Positions 1 through 8,170 of a stretch of 12,169 nt of DNA are shown here, piece after piece (the stretch's first letter is position 1; every line of letters begins with the position of its first letter). The notes under the pieces were generated by a model, which searched no databases, was not told where the DNA came from, and saw only the letters and a list, made by a program, of their open reading frames with translations. Both the position numbers and the translations under genes were made by a program. Source of the stretch: Ignavibacteria bacterium (GTDB taxonomy: Bacteria; Bacteroidota; Ignavibacteria; Ignavibacteriales; Melioribacteraceae); contig DAIEQP010000131.1 of the NCBI GenBank assembly GCA_027347805.1, positions 1 through 12,169 of the forward strand, given 5' to 3'.

Positions 1-43
1 GAAAATTTTTAGCTGACTGGAAAAAAACAAATCAATAGGATAT

Positions 44-1126
44 ATGAAGAAGACAACTCTTTACGCGGTTCACGAAAACCTTAACGCTAAGATTGTTGAT
101 TTTGCCGGATACAAAATGCCGATCCAATATTCATCAATCATTGCCGAACACAAAGCGGTTAGAAATAGCGTTGGCGTATTCGATGTTTCTCATATGGGCG
201 AAATCTTTGTTCGTGGTGAAAAAGCGATCGATTTTGTTAACCATATTACAACAAATGATGCATCATTACTTAAAGATGGTAAAGTTCAATATTCTGCAAT
301 GTGCTATGAAGATGGTGGAATTATTGATGATCTTTTAGTCTATAGAATTAGTGAAAAAGAATTCCTGCTTGTTGTTAATGCATCAAACAAAGAAAAAGAT
401 TTCGAATGGATGAATAAACAAAATTCATTCGGTGTTCAACTTGTAGACGAAAGTGATGAATATTCATTGCTTGCTGTTCAGGGCCCAAATTCAAAAAAGA
501 CTCTGCAAAAAATCTGCAACAAAGAGATTGATATTGAATACTATCATTTTTTCAATGCTGCGATTGCAGGTGTAGAATTGATTTTAGCTAGAACAGGCTA
601 TACAGGTGAACTTGGTTATGAATTGTATTTCAAAGGCAATGAATCTGTTGCTGAAAAAATCTGGAATGCAATTTTTGATGCAGGTAAAGAATTTGATATT
701 CAGCCAGTAGGACTTGGTGCAAGAGATTCACTTCGTCTTGAGATGGGTTATTGTTTATATGGTAACGATATTGACGAAAAAACAAATCCAATAGAAGCCG
801 GGCTTGGTTGGATTACGAAATTCAAAAAGACATCTTTTGTAGCAAAAGATATTTTGTTGAAAGTAAAAGAAAAAGGTCCATCAAGAAAATTAGTCGGAAT
901 AATTTCCGACGAAAAAGCATTCCCCCGTCATGGGTATGATCTTTCTGTTGATGGACAGAAAATTGGAGTTGTAACAAGTGGTACTGTAAGTCCGGTACTG
1001 GACAAAGCAATTGCGCTTGGATATGTAGATTCAAAATATTCACAAGAAGGCAGCAAAATTAATTTTGTAATTAGAGGTAAAGAAGTAGCTGCTCAAATAA
1101 CTAATCTTCCATTTGTTAAAAAATAA
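44..1126 (+). CDS. gcvT: Glycine cleavage system T protein (aminomethyltransferase)
   Basis: This 360-residue cytosolic enzyme transfers the aminomethyl carbon from the lipoyl H protein to tetrahydrofolate, giving methylene-THF and ammonia in glycine breakdown. The full family length is present. An N-terminal folate-binding region contains VFDVSHMGE (45-53) and GGIIDDLLVYR (91-101), and Asp96 is at the position of the catalytic folate-binding aspartate of the family. RTGYTGELGYEL lies at 183-194, and GLGARDSLRLEMG at 223-235 with GLGW at 253-256. The C-terminal barrel carries FPRHGYDL and TSGTVSP. The start is the ATG at 44; AGGA at 37-40 is rather close to it. The 43 bases upstream contain stops in at least two frames and may hold the tail of a preceding gene. 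No H, P or L protein gene of the glycine cleavage system is in the window, so the partners lie elsewhere. Confidence 0.97.
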   Translation: MKKTTLYAVHENLNAKIVDFAGYKMPIQYSSIIAEHKAVRNSVGVFDVSHMGEIFVRGEKAIDFVNHITTNDASLLKDGKVQYSAMCYEDGGIIDDLLVYRISEKEFLLVVNASNKEKDFEWMNKQNSFGVQLVDESDEYSLLAVQGPNSKKTLQKICNKEIDIEYYHFFNAAIAGVELILARTGYTGELGYELYFKGNESVAEKIWNAIFDAGKEFDIQPVGLGARDSLRLEMGYCLYGNDIDEKTNPIEAGLGWITKFKKTSFVAKDILLKVKEKGPSRKLVGIISDEKAFPRHGYDLSVDGQKIGVVTSGTVSPVLDKAIALGYVDSKYSQEGSKINFVIRGKEVAAQITNLPFVKK

Positions 1127-1127
1127 A

Positions 1128-1862
1128 ATGAAAATAAACGTCCATTTCTCAAATTTACATTTTGATGAATTATACTTTACCGGTAAAACAACGGTAGTCA
1201 TAGATGTGCTGCGTGCATCTACAGTTATTGTTACAGCATTATCAAATGGAGCAAGAGAAATTATTCCTGTGGGAACAGTTGATTTTGCTATGAAAGTTTC
1301 CGGAAATGCATTTAGCGGTCAAACTCTTTTATGCGGTGAAAGAAATACAAAAAAAATTGAAGGGTTTGTGCTTGGAAATTCTCCGCTTGAATTTACATCC
1401 GAATTGGTTGGCGGAAAATCAATTATACACTACACAACCAATGGCTCTAAATCAATTGTTAAAGCTAAATTTTCTGAAAACCTGTTTGTTGCGTGCTTTA
1501 ATAATCTTCCTGCAATTGCAAAACATCTTGTTGCGCTTGATAAAGATGTTGATATTGTTTGTGCAGGATCGAACGGGGGTTTTAATCTGGAGGATGCTGT
1601 ATGTGCAGGTAAAATTTCTGCTGAAATTCTTCAGTTAAATGAAGATGTTGAAGTAACTGACTCAACAAGAGCAAGCATGGCATTGAATAAAACATTTGGC
1701 AAAACATTACTAAAGATGCTTAAAGAAACTGAGCATGGAAAACTGCTGATTGAAAATGGTTTTGCTGATGATCTGAAGGAATGTGCACAGCTAGGTAACA
1801 GAGATATTATTCCATTTTTCCTTTCCGGATCAATTAAAAAGCTTGAAGTGAAAGAAAACTAA
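1128..1862 (+). CDS. comB: 2-phosphosulfolactate phosphatase family protein (ComB)
   Basis: This 244-residue protein belongs to the ComB family, Mg-dependent phosphatases that convert 2-phosphosulfolactate to sulfolactate in archaeal coenzyme M synthesis; many bacteria carry homologues. Family blocks visible in order are VIDVLRASTVIVTALSNGA (24-42), LLCGERN with GFVLGNSP (67-86), HYTTNGS (101-107), VCAGSNGGFNLEDAVCAG (144-161), and a C-terminal RDIIPFF (225-231). I take the ATG at 1128 as the start, one base after the gcvT stop; a TTG at 1113 in the same frame would overlap gcvT. There is no free space for a ribosome binding site outside gcvT, so translation is probably coupled to gcvT. No other coenzyme M gene (comA, comC, comDE) is nearby, so the real substrate in this organism is uncertain although the family assignment is firm. 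Confidence 0.9.
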   Translation: MKINVHFSNLHFDELYFTGKTTVVIDVLRASTVIVTALSNGAREIIPVGTVDFAMKVSGNAFSGQTLLCGERNTKKIEGFVLGNSPLEFTSELVGGKSIIHYTTNGSKSIVKAKFSENLFVACFNNLPAIAKHLVALDKDVDIVCAGSNGGFNLEDAVCAGKISAEILQLNEDVEVTDSTRASMALNKTFGKTLLKMLKETEHGKLLIENGFADDLKECAQLGNRDIIPFFLSGSIKKLEVKEN

Positions 1863-1878
1863 ATACTAAACTTTATTG

Positions 1879-4362
1879 ATGAAAAAAAAAGTTAAACAAA
1901 AAGAAGAGTCTCCGCTTGGAGAAAATTTTTTTGTTATTTCTCCCGAAAAGAAAACAAAATTATTAGGAATATCGCTTGTTGTATTTGCTCTGATGATATT
2001 CCTAAGTATTCTATCTTATTCCCGTTTTGATGAAGCTTATTTCTCATATAAGTTTGCTGACCAATTTAATGTGTTTGGAGATAATGGTCAGCTTAAACAG
2101 AATGCTGCGACAACACATAATTGGCTTGGTATTTTTGGTGCCTATGTCTCTCATTTTTTTGTTAAATCAACAATCGGATACTTCTCCTTAATTTTCCCTG
2201 TTATAATGTTTATTTGGGGGACGACAATTCTTAAAAAAGAAAAAAATTTTCGGGTACCTTTATACCTTTCAAATTTTCTTTTGATTATTTCTCTGCTGGT
2301 TGCAACATTTTTTGGTATGCTTCAGTTTACACCGGAGATTACTCTTTTCACTGAATTATATGAGCTTTCAGGTAAAATTGGATTTTTCTTTGGAATGGTT
2401 CTAAGCAGGTTGTTAGGCGGGCTTGGTAGTATTATTGTCTTATCTGCAGCAATTCTGATAACACTTATTATAGCATTCGATGTTCGCTTCGGTTCAATCT
2501 TGGAAATAATCAAAAATCTTTTTAATAAAGATGAAGCTGAAATAAAGGCAAAACCGGTTGAAGAAATTGAATCTAAAGCAGATAATCTTAATAAGATTAA
2601 AACTTTGCGTGATGAACCAAAGTTGAAAAAGCTTTTCAAAGATAAAGAAGATGAAAAGCTTGATGATGAGGAAGTTAAAGCTGAACCGGAAACCAAGATT
2701 ACAATTGTGAAGAAGGATAAACCTGAAGAAATTGTTGAACCGGAATTTTCAAATAGCGAAGCAGAACAGAAACAGAAAAAGACTGATAATAAAAAAGCAA
2801 AAGTTGCAGATGATGATGATTTGCCATTGATCGATAAAAACGCAGAAGCAGAACTGCCTGATCAATGGGAAGAAAAAATAGATTATACTGCACCAAAACT
2901 GGATTTGTTGACTGAATCTGAAGAGGAAGGGGTTCATGTTCAGGAGAGTGAATTAAAACGAAATGCTGAATTGTTGAAAGAAAAATTAGCTCTATTCGAT
3001 ATTCAGATTGAGGATATAACTGTAACACCGGGTCCTGTTGTTACATTGTATGAAATTGTTCCCGCTCCCGGCGTTAAAATAAGCAGAATTGTTTCACTCG
3101 AACATGATATTGCATTAGCTCTTGCTGCGCGTGGAATTCGAATCATAGCTCCAATTCCAGGTAAAAGTGCTATTGGTGTCGAAATACCTAATGCAGTCTC
3201 TGCAATGGTAAGAGCTAGATCTGTTATTTCAAAACTAAAAGAAACAAAAGCAGAATTGCCGTTAGCACTAGGTAAGACAATTGCTGGTGATGTTTATATT
3301 ACTGACCTAGCCAAAATGCCCCACATGTTAATAGCAGGTTCAACAGGTTCCGGTAAAAGTGTTGGCATCAATATGATTTTAAATAGCTTAATTTATGCCA
3401 AACATCCTTCCGATGTAAAATTTGTTATTGTTGATCCAAAGAAAATTGAGTTATCGTTTTATAAAAAATTGAATAAACATTTTCTGGCTGTTTCACCAGA
3501 TCTTGAAGAAGAAATTATTACAAATCCATCCAATGCTCTTTTGGCGTTAAAAGCAGTTGAATACGAGATGGAAAAAAGATATGATAAACTAGCTAAGATT
3601 GGTGTTCGTAATATTGTTGATTATAATACAAAAGTTACTAATCCAAAATCGCGGCCTAAAGATTCTGAAGAAATGAAGCATTACAAAATGCCATATATAG
3701 TTGTAGTTATAGATGAACTTGCTGATTTGATGATTACATCTGGAAAAGAAGTAGAAGAACCAATTGCACGACTTGCTCAGCTAGCCCGTGCTGTAGGCAT
3801 TCATTTAATCCTTGCAACTCAGCGTCCTTCTGTTAATGTTATAACTGGTGTTATAAAAGCAAATTTCAGCGCACGTATGGCTTATCAGGTTGCAACAAAA
3901 ATTGATTCAAGAACTATTCTTGATATGAACGGTGCCGAGCAATTATTGGGACAGGGAGATATGCTTTTTCTGCCGGGTGGGATGCCCAAACCAATTCGAA
4001 TTCAGAATGCTTTTATTTCTACTGAAGAAGTTGAGAAGATTACAAATTTCATTTATGTTCAAAAAGGTTTTTCGAAAAGATATTTCTTGCCGTCTTTATA
4101 CGATAAGAAAAAGCAAGCAGGCGGAGATTTTCTAAATGATTTAGACCCGATGTTCGAAGATGCTGCAAGAGTAATTGTTAAACATCAGCAGGGTTCGGTA
4201 TCATTACTGCAAAGAAGACTTAAACTTGGTTATTCGCGAGCTGCTAGAATTGTGGATCAGCTTGAACAAGCCGGTATTGTTGGCCCATCGGAAGGAAGCA
4301 AAGCTCGTGAAGTAATTGTTGAGAATGAAGAACAACTTGAGACGATTCTAAGATCATTATAA
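1879..4362 (+). CDS. ftsK: DNA translocase FtsK/SpoIIIE
   Basis: This 827-residue septum-anchored ATP-dependent DNA pump helps clear and resolve chromosome termini at division. The N-terminus holds about four membrane segments (roughly 27-46, 98-116, 127-147 and 166-200). A highly charged Lys/Glu-rich linker follows (about 210-345). The motor includes the alpha region with PGPVVTLYEIVPAPGVK (384-400), Walker A GSTGSGKS (487-494), Walker B VVVIDELADLM (608-618) and LATQRPSVNVITG (645-657). The C-terminal gamma winged helix carries QRRLKLGYSRAARIVDQLE (778-796), the conserved DNA-reading helix region. The start is the ATG at 1879; a TTG immediately before it in frame would add one Met. No strong Shine-Dalgarno sequence is visible. 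The gene lies 16 bases after comB and 1 base before lolA, and ftsK-lolA adjacency is also known in enterobacteria. The linker is far shorter than that of E. coli FtsK. Confidence 0.97.
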   Translation: MKKKVKQKEESPLGENFFVISPEKKTKLLGISLVVFALMIFLSILSYSRFDEAYFSYKFADQFNVFGDNGQLKQNAATTHNWLGIFGAYVSHFFVKSTIGYFSLIFPVIMFIWGTTILKKEKNFRVPLYLSNFLLIISLLVATFFGMLQFTPEITLFTELYELSGKIGFFFGMVLSRLLGGLGSIIVLSAAILITLIIAFDVRFGSILEIIKNLFNKDEAEIKAKPVEEIESKADNLNKIKTLRDEPKLKKLFKDKEDEKLDDEEVKAEPETKITIVKKDKPEEIVEPEFSNSEAEQKQKKTDNKKAKVADDDDLPLIDKNAEAELPDQWEEKIDYTAPKLDLLTESEEEGVHVQESELKRNAELLKEKLALFDIQIEDITVTPGPVVTLYEIVPAPGVKISRIVSLEHDIALALAARGIRIIAPIPGKSAIGVEIPNAVSAMVRARSVISKLKETKAELPLALGKTIAGDVYITDLAKMPHMLIAGSTGSGKSVGINMILNSLIYAKHPSDVKFVIVDPKKIELSFYKKLNKHFLAVSPDLEEEIITNPSNALLALKAVEYEMEKRYDKLAKIGVRNIVDYNTKVTNPKSRPKDSEEMKHYKMPYIVVVIDELADLMITSGKEVEEPIARLAQLARAVGIHLILATQRPSVNVITGVIKANFSARMAYQVATKIDSRTILDMNGAEQLLGQGDMLFLPGGMPKPIRIQNAFISTEEVEKITNFIYVQKGFSKRYFLPSLYDKKKQAGGDFLNDLDPMFEDAARVIVKHQQGSVSLLQRRLKLGYSRAARIVDQLEQAGIVGPSEGSKAREVIVENEEQLETILRSL

Positions 4363-4363
4363 T

Positions 4364-4984
4364 ATGAAAAGACAATTTGGAATTTTATTTCTTATTGGTT
4401 TTACTTTTGTTGCGGCACAATCTGCAAATGATGCCATAAGAAGACTTCAGCATAAATTCAATTCAATTAATAATTTCACAGCGGAGTTTTCTCAGGGCGT
4501 ATTCACTACAAAAGGAGACGACCAGGGGAAAAGTCTTGGTAAATTTTTTTACAAAAAGAAAAACAAATTTATTGTAGAGTTGAAAAATCAGATCATAATT
4601 TCAGACGGAAGTAATGTTTGGAATTATGATAAAAAATTTAAGCGAGTAGTAATTAGTTATTTGGTTGATGATCCAACATCATTCTCTCTTGAAAAATTTA
4701 TTTATGATTATCCCGGTCTATGTAAATCCAGGCTTTTGAAAGATAATTCAGCTTCTGAAAACGAAGATATAATTGTTCTTACTCCTAAAGACAACGATCT
4801 GCAATTCAAAGAAGTTAAAATCTGGAAAAACTCGGATAATTTAATTTCGAAAATGGAATTAACAGATCTTGGAGATATGAAATACTCTTTTTCATTTTCC
4901 GATTTGAAAACAAATATTGAACTGCCTGATCACAATTTTACATTTACCCCACCAAAAGGGACAAAAATTATTGACTTACGATAA
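4364..4984 (+). CDS. lolA: Outer membrane lipoprotein carrier protein LolA
   Basis: This 206-residue periplasmic chaperone would carry lipoproteins from the inner-membrane Lol exporter to the outer membrane. A signal peptide is visible: MKRQ, a hydrophobic core (about 5-18) and a probable cleavage after AAQS near residue 20. The mature part has the LolA pattern: amphipathic FNSINNFTAEFSQ (32-44), a GKFFYKKKNKFIVEL strand pair (59-73), IISDGSNVWNYD (78-89), and a C-terminal FTFTPPKGTKII (192-203), which is the typical end of the family. The start ATG lies one base after the ftsK stop, so the two are probably co-translated. LolA sequences diverge strongly, so the call rests on the combination of fold-wide pattern, signal peptide and ftsK linkage. 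LolB and the LolCDE exporter are not in the window. Confidence 0.88.
   Translation: MKRQFGILFLIGFTFVAAQSANDAIRRLQHKFNSINNFTAEFSQGVFTTKGDDQGKSLGKFFYKKKNKFIVELKNQIIISDGSNVWNYDKKFKRVVISYLVDDPTSFSLEKFIYDYPGLCKSRLLKDNSASENEDIIVLTPKDNDLQFKEVKIWKNSDNLISKMELTDLGDMKYSFSFSDLKTNIELPDHNFTFTPPKGTKIIDLR
4955..4961 (+). promoter_or_regulatory. Probable ribosome binding site for the UPF0104 membrane protein
   Basis: AAAGGGA lies inside the end of lolA, nine bases before the TTG at 4971. It is a partial Shine-Dalgarno match. It supports TTG 4971 as the start, because the only other upstream in-frame start option (TTG 4917) has no comparable motif and would add a non-family N-terminal tail. Confidence 0.35.
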
Positions 4985-6044
4985 TTCCAATAATAGGTCC
5001 GCTTCGAGAATTATTGGAGTTATTTTTACTCTTGTTCTCACATTGGTATTTCTATTTTTAGCTTTTCAAAAGGTAGATTTTCCCAAGGCATTTCTGATTA
5101 TATCAGATTCCTCATTATTATTTCTAACCGTTTATATATTAATTTTCTTTTTGTCGCATTATGCAAGAGCAATAAGATGGAAACTGATGCTTGATTCTGT
5201 GAAAAAGGATATAAGTAAAAATCATTTGTTCGGTTCAGTTATGATTAGCTATGGCGTTAGCTGTATTGTCCCCCGATTAGGAGAAATTTACCGAGCTCTT
5301 TTTTTAGGACGATGGGAAAAAATTCCACGCGCTACTGTATTAGGAACAATTGTTGTTGAAAGAATATTTGATACTACATTTTTTACTCTTGGAATGCTTA
5401 TTAGCGTATTTATTTATAATGGCGATTTATATAAAGAAGTTGATTGGCTGCGTTTTACTCTTGTAATTGGATTTGGTCTTGTATTCCTTGCTGTATTAAT
5501 CATTTTGTTGATTATTCGTTTCCAGAATAAATTTATTAACATGATTGTAGGATTGACTGCAAAATTGAATATAAAGCTGTCCCTGAAGTTGAAATCAGTA
5601 TTTGAGACTTTGGTGGATGGTTTTTCAACAATCAAAAATGGTAAATATTTTTTAGGTATTACTGTTTGGTCGCTGATAATAATGCTTTTGTATGCATTCA
5701 ATACTTATGTTGGATTTTTTATGATTAATATGCATCAGCATGGTAAAATTGATTTTACTACAGCATGGATTTTTATGACGCTTAGTGCAATTGGATTTAT
5801 TATTCCAACTCCAAGTGGATTGGGATCATATCATGCATTGGCAATTTTCACTTTGGTGCAGTTATTTAATTGCGATTATGATGCAAGTGCCGCATATGCA
5901 ATCCTTACTCATTTAATTCAAACTGTTTGTTTTGTTGGGTCAACAATATTTATTCTTTATTACCTAAACAAAAAAAGAGTGAAACAGGGTTTATCAAAAG
6001 AAACATTTTTATCAGTCTTAAAATCAAATCCGGATAGTAAATGA
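4971..6044 (+). CDS. Flippase-like integral membrane protein, LPG synthase TM / UPF0104 family
   Basis: This is a polytopic inner-membrane protein of about 357 residues, in the family represented by the membrane part of lysylphosphatidylglycerol synthase (MprF) and by YbhN-like proteins. It has about seven to eight hydrophobic segments, the first at about 14-33. Family signatures are HYARAIRW (63-70), the PRLGEIYRA motif (101-109), VERIFD (130-135) and, near the C-terminus, PTPSGLGSYHA (279-289). There is no cytosolic aminoacyl-transferase domain, so it is not a full MprF, and the substrate is unknown; a role in moving or flipping a lipid is a family-level inference. The frame has no ATG before the first membrane segment. 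The start is therefore non-AUG, most likely the TTG at 4971 overlapping the lolA end by 14 bases. The stop overlaps the next gene's ATG as ATGA. Confidence 0.85.
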   Translation: MTYDNSNNRSASRIIGVIFTLVLTLVFLFLAFQKVDFPKAFLIISDSSLLFLTVYILIFFLSHYARAIRWKLMLDSVKKDISKNHLFGSVMISYGVSCIVPRLGEIYRALFLGRWEKIPRATVLGTIVVERIFDTTFFTLGMLISVFIYNGDLYKEVDWLRFTLVIGFGLVFLAVLIILLIIRFQNKFINMIVGLTAKLNIKLSLKLKSVFETLVDGFSTIKNGKYFLGITVWSLIIMLLYAFNTYVGFFMINMHQHGKIDFTTAWIFMTLSAIGFIIPTPSGLGSYHALAIFTLVQLFNCDYDASAAYAILTHLIQTVCFVGSTIFILYYLNKKRVKQGLSKETFLSVLKSNPDSK

Positions 6045-6679
6045 TGAGGAAGGTATTAATTTCATTAATTCTTTTTTATTCCTGTTTAAATGCTCAAATT
6101 GATATAAGCGCGTCTATGGGATTGGATATCAAAAATTCACCGGTGCTAAAAGATTATATCAATATGAATTTTGCAAAAGGAAGTAATCAAATTAGTTCAT
6201 TTAAAAGTTCGGTATCATTTGTCCCCGAAATTGATTATAAAATTCAACGGGATTTCGCTATTGGAATTGAATATAGCTTGCAGATAGTCTCATATTCAAA
6301 TTCGGTTGGTGCCGGGGGAATCTACGAAATTTCATATTATATTCATCGTCCTTCTATTTTAGCTTATTATGTAGTACCGGGTGAAGGTTACCAATTTAAA
6401 TTTGGTGGAGGGCTCGGTTACCGTTATGCAGCGTTAACTGAAAAAATATTTACTAGTTCAAATTATACTGCTGACGGTATTGGATTCTTAATTAAAGCAG
6501 AGGGAAACACGCTGTTATCGAAAAATTTGTATGCTTTGATTGGGGGAAATTTGAGATATGATTCTATTGGTGAATTATCAAATGGATCTTATAAAATTAA
6601 AAATAATTCTACAGGAGAAAATCTAAATCTCAGTTCAATCTCCTTCGGAATTTATTTGGGATTAACATTTTCATTTTAG
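6041..6679 (+). CDS. Secreted outer-membrane beta-barrel-like protein of unknown function
   Basis: This 212-residue protein has a signal peptide (MMRK, hydrophobic core about 4-15, likely cleavage after CLNA at 18). The mature chain shows alternating hydrophobic/polar strands rich in Tyr, Gly and Ser, such as FAIGIEYSLQIVSYS (72-86), FKFGGGLGYRYAAL and ISFGIYLGLTFSF at the end. The terminal Phe matches the C-terminal signal of barrels inserted by the BAM machinery. Its size suits a small eight-to-ten-strand barrel. I do not recognise a named family. It starts at ATG 6041, overlapping the previous stop by four bases; ATG 6044 is an equal alternative. Its place among lolA, uppP and a cyclophilin lipoprotein fits an envelope role, but no specific function can be given. 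Confidence 0.75.
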   Translation: MMRKVLISLILFYSCLNAQIDISASMGLDIKNSPVLKDYINMNFAKGSNQISSFKSSVSFVPEIDYKIQRDFAIGIEYSLQIVSYSNSVGAGGIYEISYYIHRPSILAYYVVPGEGYQFKFGGGLGYRYAALTEKIFTSSNYTADGIGFLIKAEGNTLLSKNLYALIGGNLRYDSIGELSNGSYKIKNNSTGENLNLSSISFGIYLGLTFSF

Positions 6680-6682
6680 GAG
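6677..6682 (+). promoter_or_regulatory. Ribosome binding site fixing the uppP TTG start
   Basis: TAGGAG overlaps the stop codon of the barrel gene and lies six bases before TTG 6689. This good Shine-Dalgarno match at normal spacing supports initiation at TTG. The next in-frame ATG falls after the first catalytic motif and cannot be the start. Confidence 0.6.
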
Positions 6683-6688
6683 TTTCTA

Positions 6689-7537
6689 TTGAATACTATC
6701 CAAGCAATTATTTTGGGAATTATCCAGGGGGTTACTGAATTTTTACCTATTAGCAGCACAGGTCATTTAACTCTTGCAGGTAAATTCATGAATCTAATAT
6801 CTTTCGAAAATCCTGAACGATGGACGGCATTTATAGCTGTTATTCAATTGGGTACGTTGCTTGCAGTTGTTGTTTATTTCTTCAAAGATATTATTGCAAT
6901 CCTCAAAGATTTTCTAAAAGATAATTGGTTTAATCGAGTAAAGTTTGATCAACAATCATTGAATTCAAAAATGGGATGGTATATTGTTATCGCTACAATC
7001 CCTGTAGGAGTTTTCGGAATTCTGTTTAAGCATATTATAGAAGGTCTTCTCACAAAAAATCTCTTTGTAATCTCTGGAAGTTTAGTAACTCTTGCAGTTA
7101 TTCTTTCGATTGCAGAAAAAATGGGAAGATTTAACCGCAGCATTAGCAATATCAAATGGACTGATGCATTGATTATTGGTTTGGCTCAAGTTTTTGCTTT
7201 GATTCCTGGATCATCAAGATCCGGAACAACTATCACCGCTGGTTTATTTCTTGGTTTCAATAGGGAAACAGCTGCTAGATTTTCGTTTCTAATGAGCATT
7301 CCAGCTGTTGCAGCCAGCGGTCTTTTGGAATTTTATCAGTCAATAAAATTTGTTGATAAAGATGGATTTGTAATTATAATAATCTCCACCATTGTTTCTG
7401 CAATAGTTGGTTATATTTCAATTGATTTCCTTTTGCGATATTTAAAAACAAAATCAATGATTGTTTTTATTGTATATAGAATTTTGCTTGGCATATTAAT
7501 TCTAATTTTCATTTCCCTCGGATTTATTCAAGCATAG
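6689..7537 (+). CDS. uppP: Undecaprenyl-diphosphatase UppP (BacA)
   Basis: This 282-residue integral membrane enzyme removes the terminal phosphate of undecaprenyl pyrophosphate, renewing the lipid carrier for peptidoglycan and other envelope glycans; its overexpression is known to give bacitracin resistance. The first catalytic block is QGVTEFLPISSTGHL at 13-27, containing the (E/Q)xxxE motif (Gln13, Glu17) and His26. The second is PGSSRSGTT at 173-181 with Arg177, the PGxSRSGxT signature. Several hydrophobic helices follow to the C-terminus, and the length is normal for the family. Translation starts at TTG 6689 behind a good ribosome binding site. The gene sits 9 bases after the barrel gene and 8 bases before the cyclophilin gene, so co-transcription is likely. 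Confidence 0.96.
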   Translation: MNTIQAIILGIIQGVTEFLPISSTGHLTLAGKFMNLISFENPERWTAFIAVIQLGTLLAVVVYFFKDIIAILKDFLKDNWFNRVKFDQQSLNSKMGWYIVIATIPVGVFGILFKHIIEGLLTKNLFVISGSLVTLAVILSIAEKMGRFNRSISNIKWTDALIIGLAQVFALIPGSSRSGTTITAGLFLGFNRETAARFSFLMSIPAVAASGLLEFYQSIKFVDKDGFVIIIISTIVSAIVGYISIDFLLRYLKTKSMIVFIVYRILLGILILIFISLGFIQA

Positions 7538-7545
7538 GATCCATT

Positions 7546-8169
7546 ATGAAAACAAAATTAATTTTTGTTTTATCGGTATTACTGGTTTTTTCAGCATGTT
7601 CAAAAAATTATAAATCATTTGATCTCGAACCTGAGTTTAAAAAAGGGAAATCTGTAAAGGAATTAATAAATACTAATGAAAAGCATCAGCTCGTGGCTAT
7701 TATTGAAACAAAATTTGGGAAAATTGAACTGGAATTGTTTAAGGATGACGCACCGAAAGCCGTAGAAAATTTTATTGGATTATCTCTTCAAGGTTATTAT
7801 AACGGAATAAAATTTCATAGGATTGTAAAAAATCTTTTAATCCAAGGCGGAGACTCTACAGGTACCGGAAAAGGAGGTAGAAGTTATTTTGGTTCTGAAT
7901 TTGAAAACGAAATTTCTTACAAACTTAGATTTGATTCACCGGGAATTCTTGCCTTGGCTAATAGAGGTCCTGATACAAATACAAGCCAGTTTTTTATCAC
8001 AAATGCCCCAATTCCTTATCTTGATGGTAAACATACAATATTTGGTAAGGTTATAAATGGATTAGAAATTGTTCAGAAAATTGTTTCTCAGGAAACAGAT
8101 GAAAAAGAGAGCCCGATTAGTGATATTTTAATAAATAAAATTTCTGTTGAAAAAAGAATTTTCAATTAA
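7546..8169 (+). CDS. Cyclophilin-type peptidyl-prolyl cis-trans isomerase, lipoprotein
   Basis: This 207-residue proline isomerase would act in the envelope. The N-terminus is a lipoprotein signal: MKTK, a hydrophobic core, then FSAC with the acylated Cys at 18, followed by a linker to about residue 48. The cyclophilin domain spans about 50-204 and contains the signature YNGIKFHRIV (85-94), IQGGD (99-103), the TNTSQFFIT strand (144-152) and YLDGKHTIFGKV (158-169). Arg92 matches the catalytic Arg55 of human CypA, Gln100 matches Gln63 and His163 matches His126. Two active-site hydrophobic positions differ: Phe60 is Leu97 and Trp121 is Tyr158. The latter suggests low cyclosporin sensitivity, as is common in bacteria. 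AGGAT at 7536-7540 precedes the ATG. Its context suggests help in folding exported proteins, which is an inference. Confidence 0.93.
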   Translation: MKTKLIFVLSVLLVFSACSKNYKSFDLEPEFKKGKSVKELINTNEKHQLVAIIETKFGKIELELFKDDAPKAVENFIGLSLQGYYNGIKFHRIVKNLLIQGGDSTGTGKGGRSYFGSEFENEISYKLRFDSPGILALANRGPDTNTSQFFITNAPIPYLDGKHTIFGKVINGLEIVQKIVSQETDEKESPISDILINKISVEKRIFN

Positions 8170-8170
8170 C

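Noticed and set aside
1..43. Possible end of an upstream gene (TAG at 10-12 or TGA at 14-16)
   Set aside because: Only three or four codons are visible, so no frame can be supported.
2322..3028. Long reverse-strand ORFs opposite the ftsK linker
   Set aside because: They are low-complexity Ser/Phe/Leu-rich shadows of the Lys/Glu-rich coding strand, with no family resemblance.
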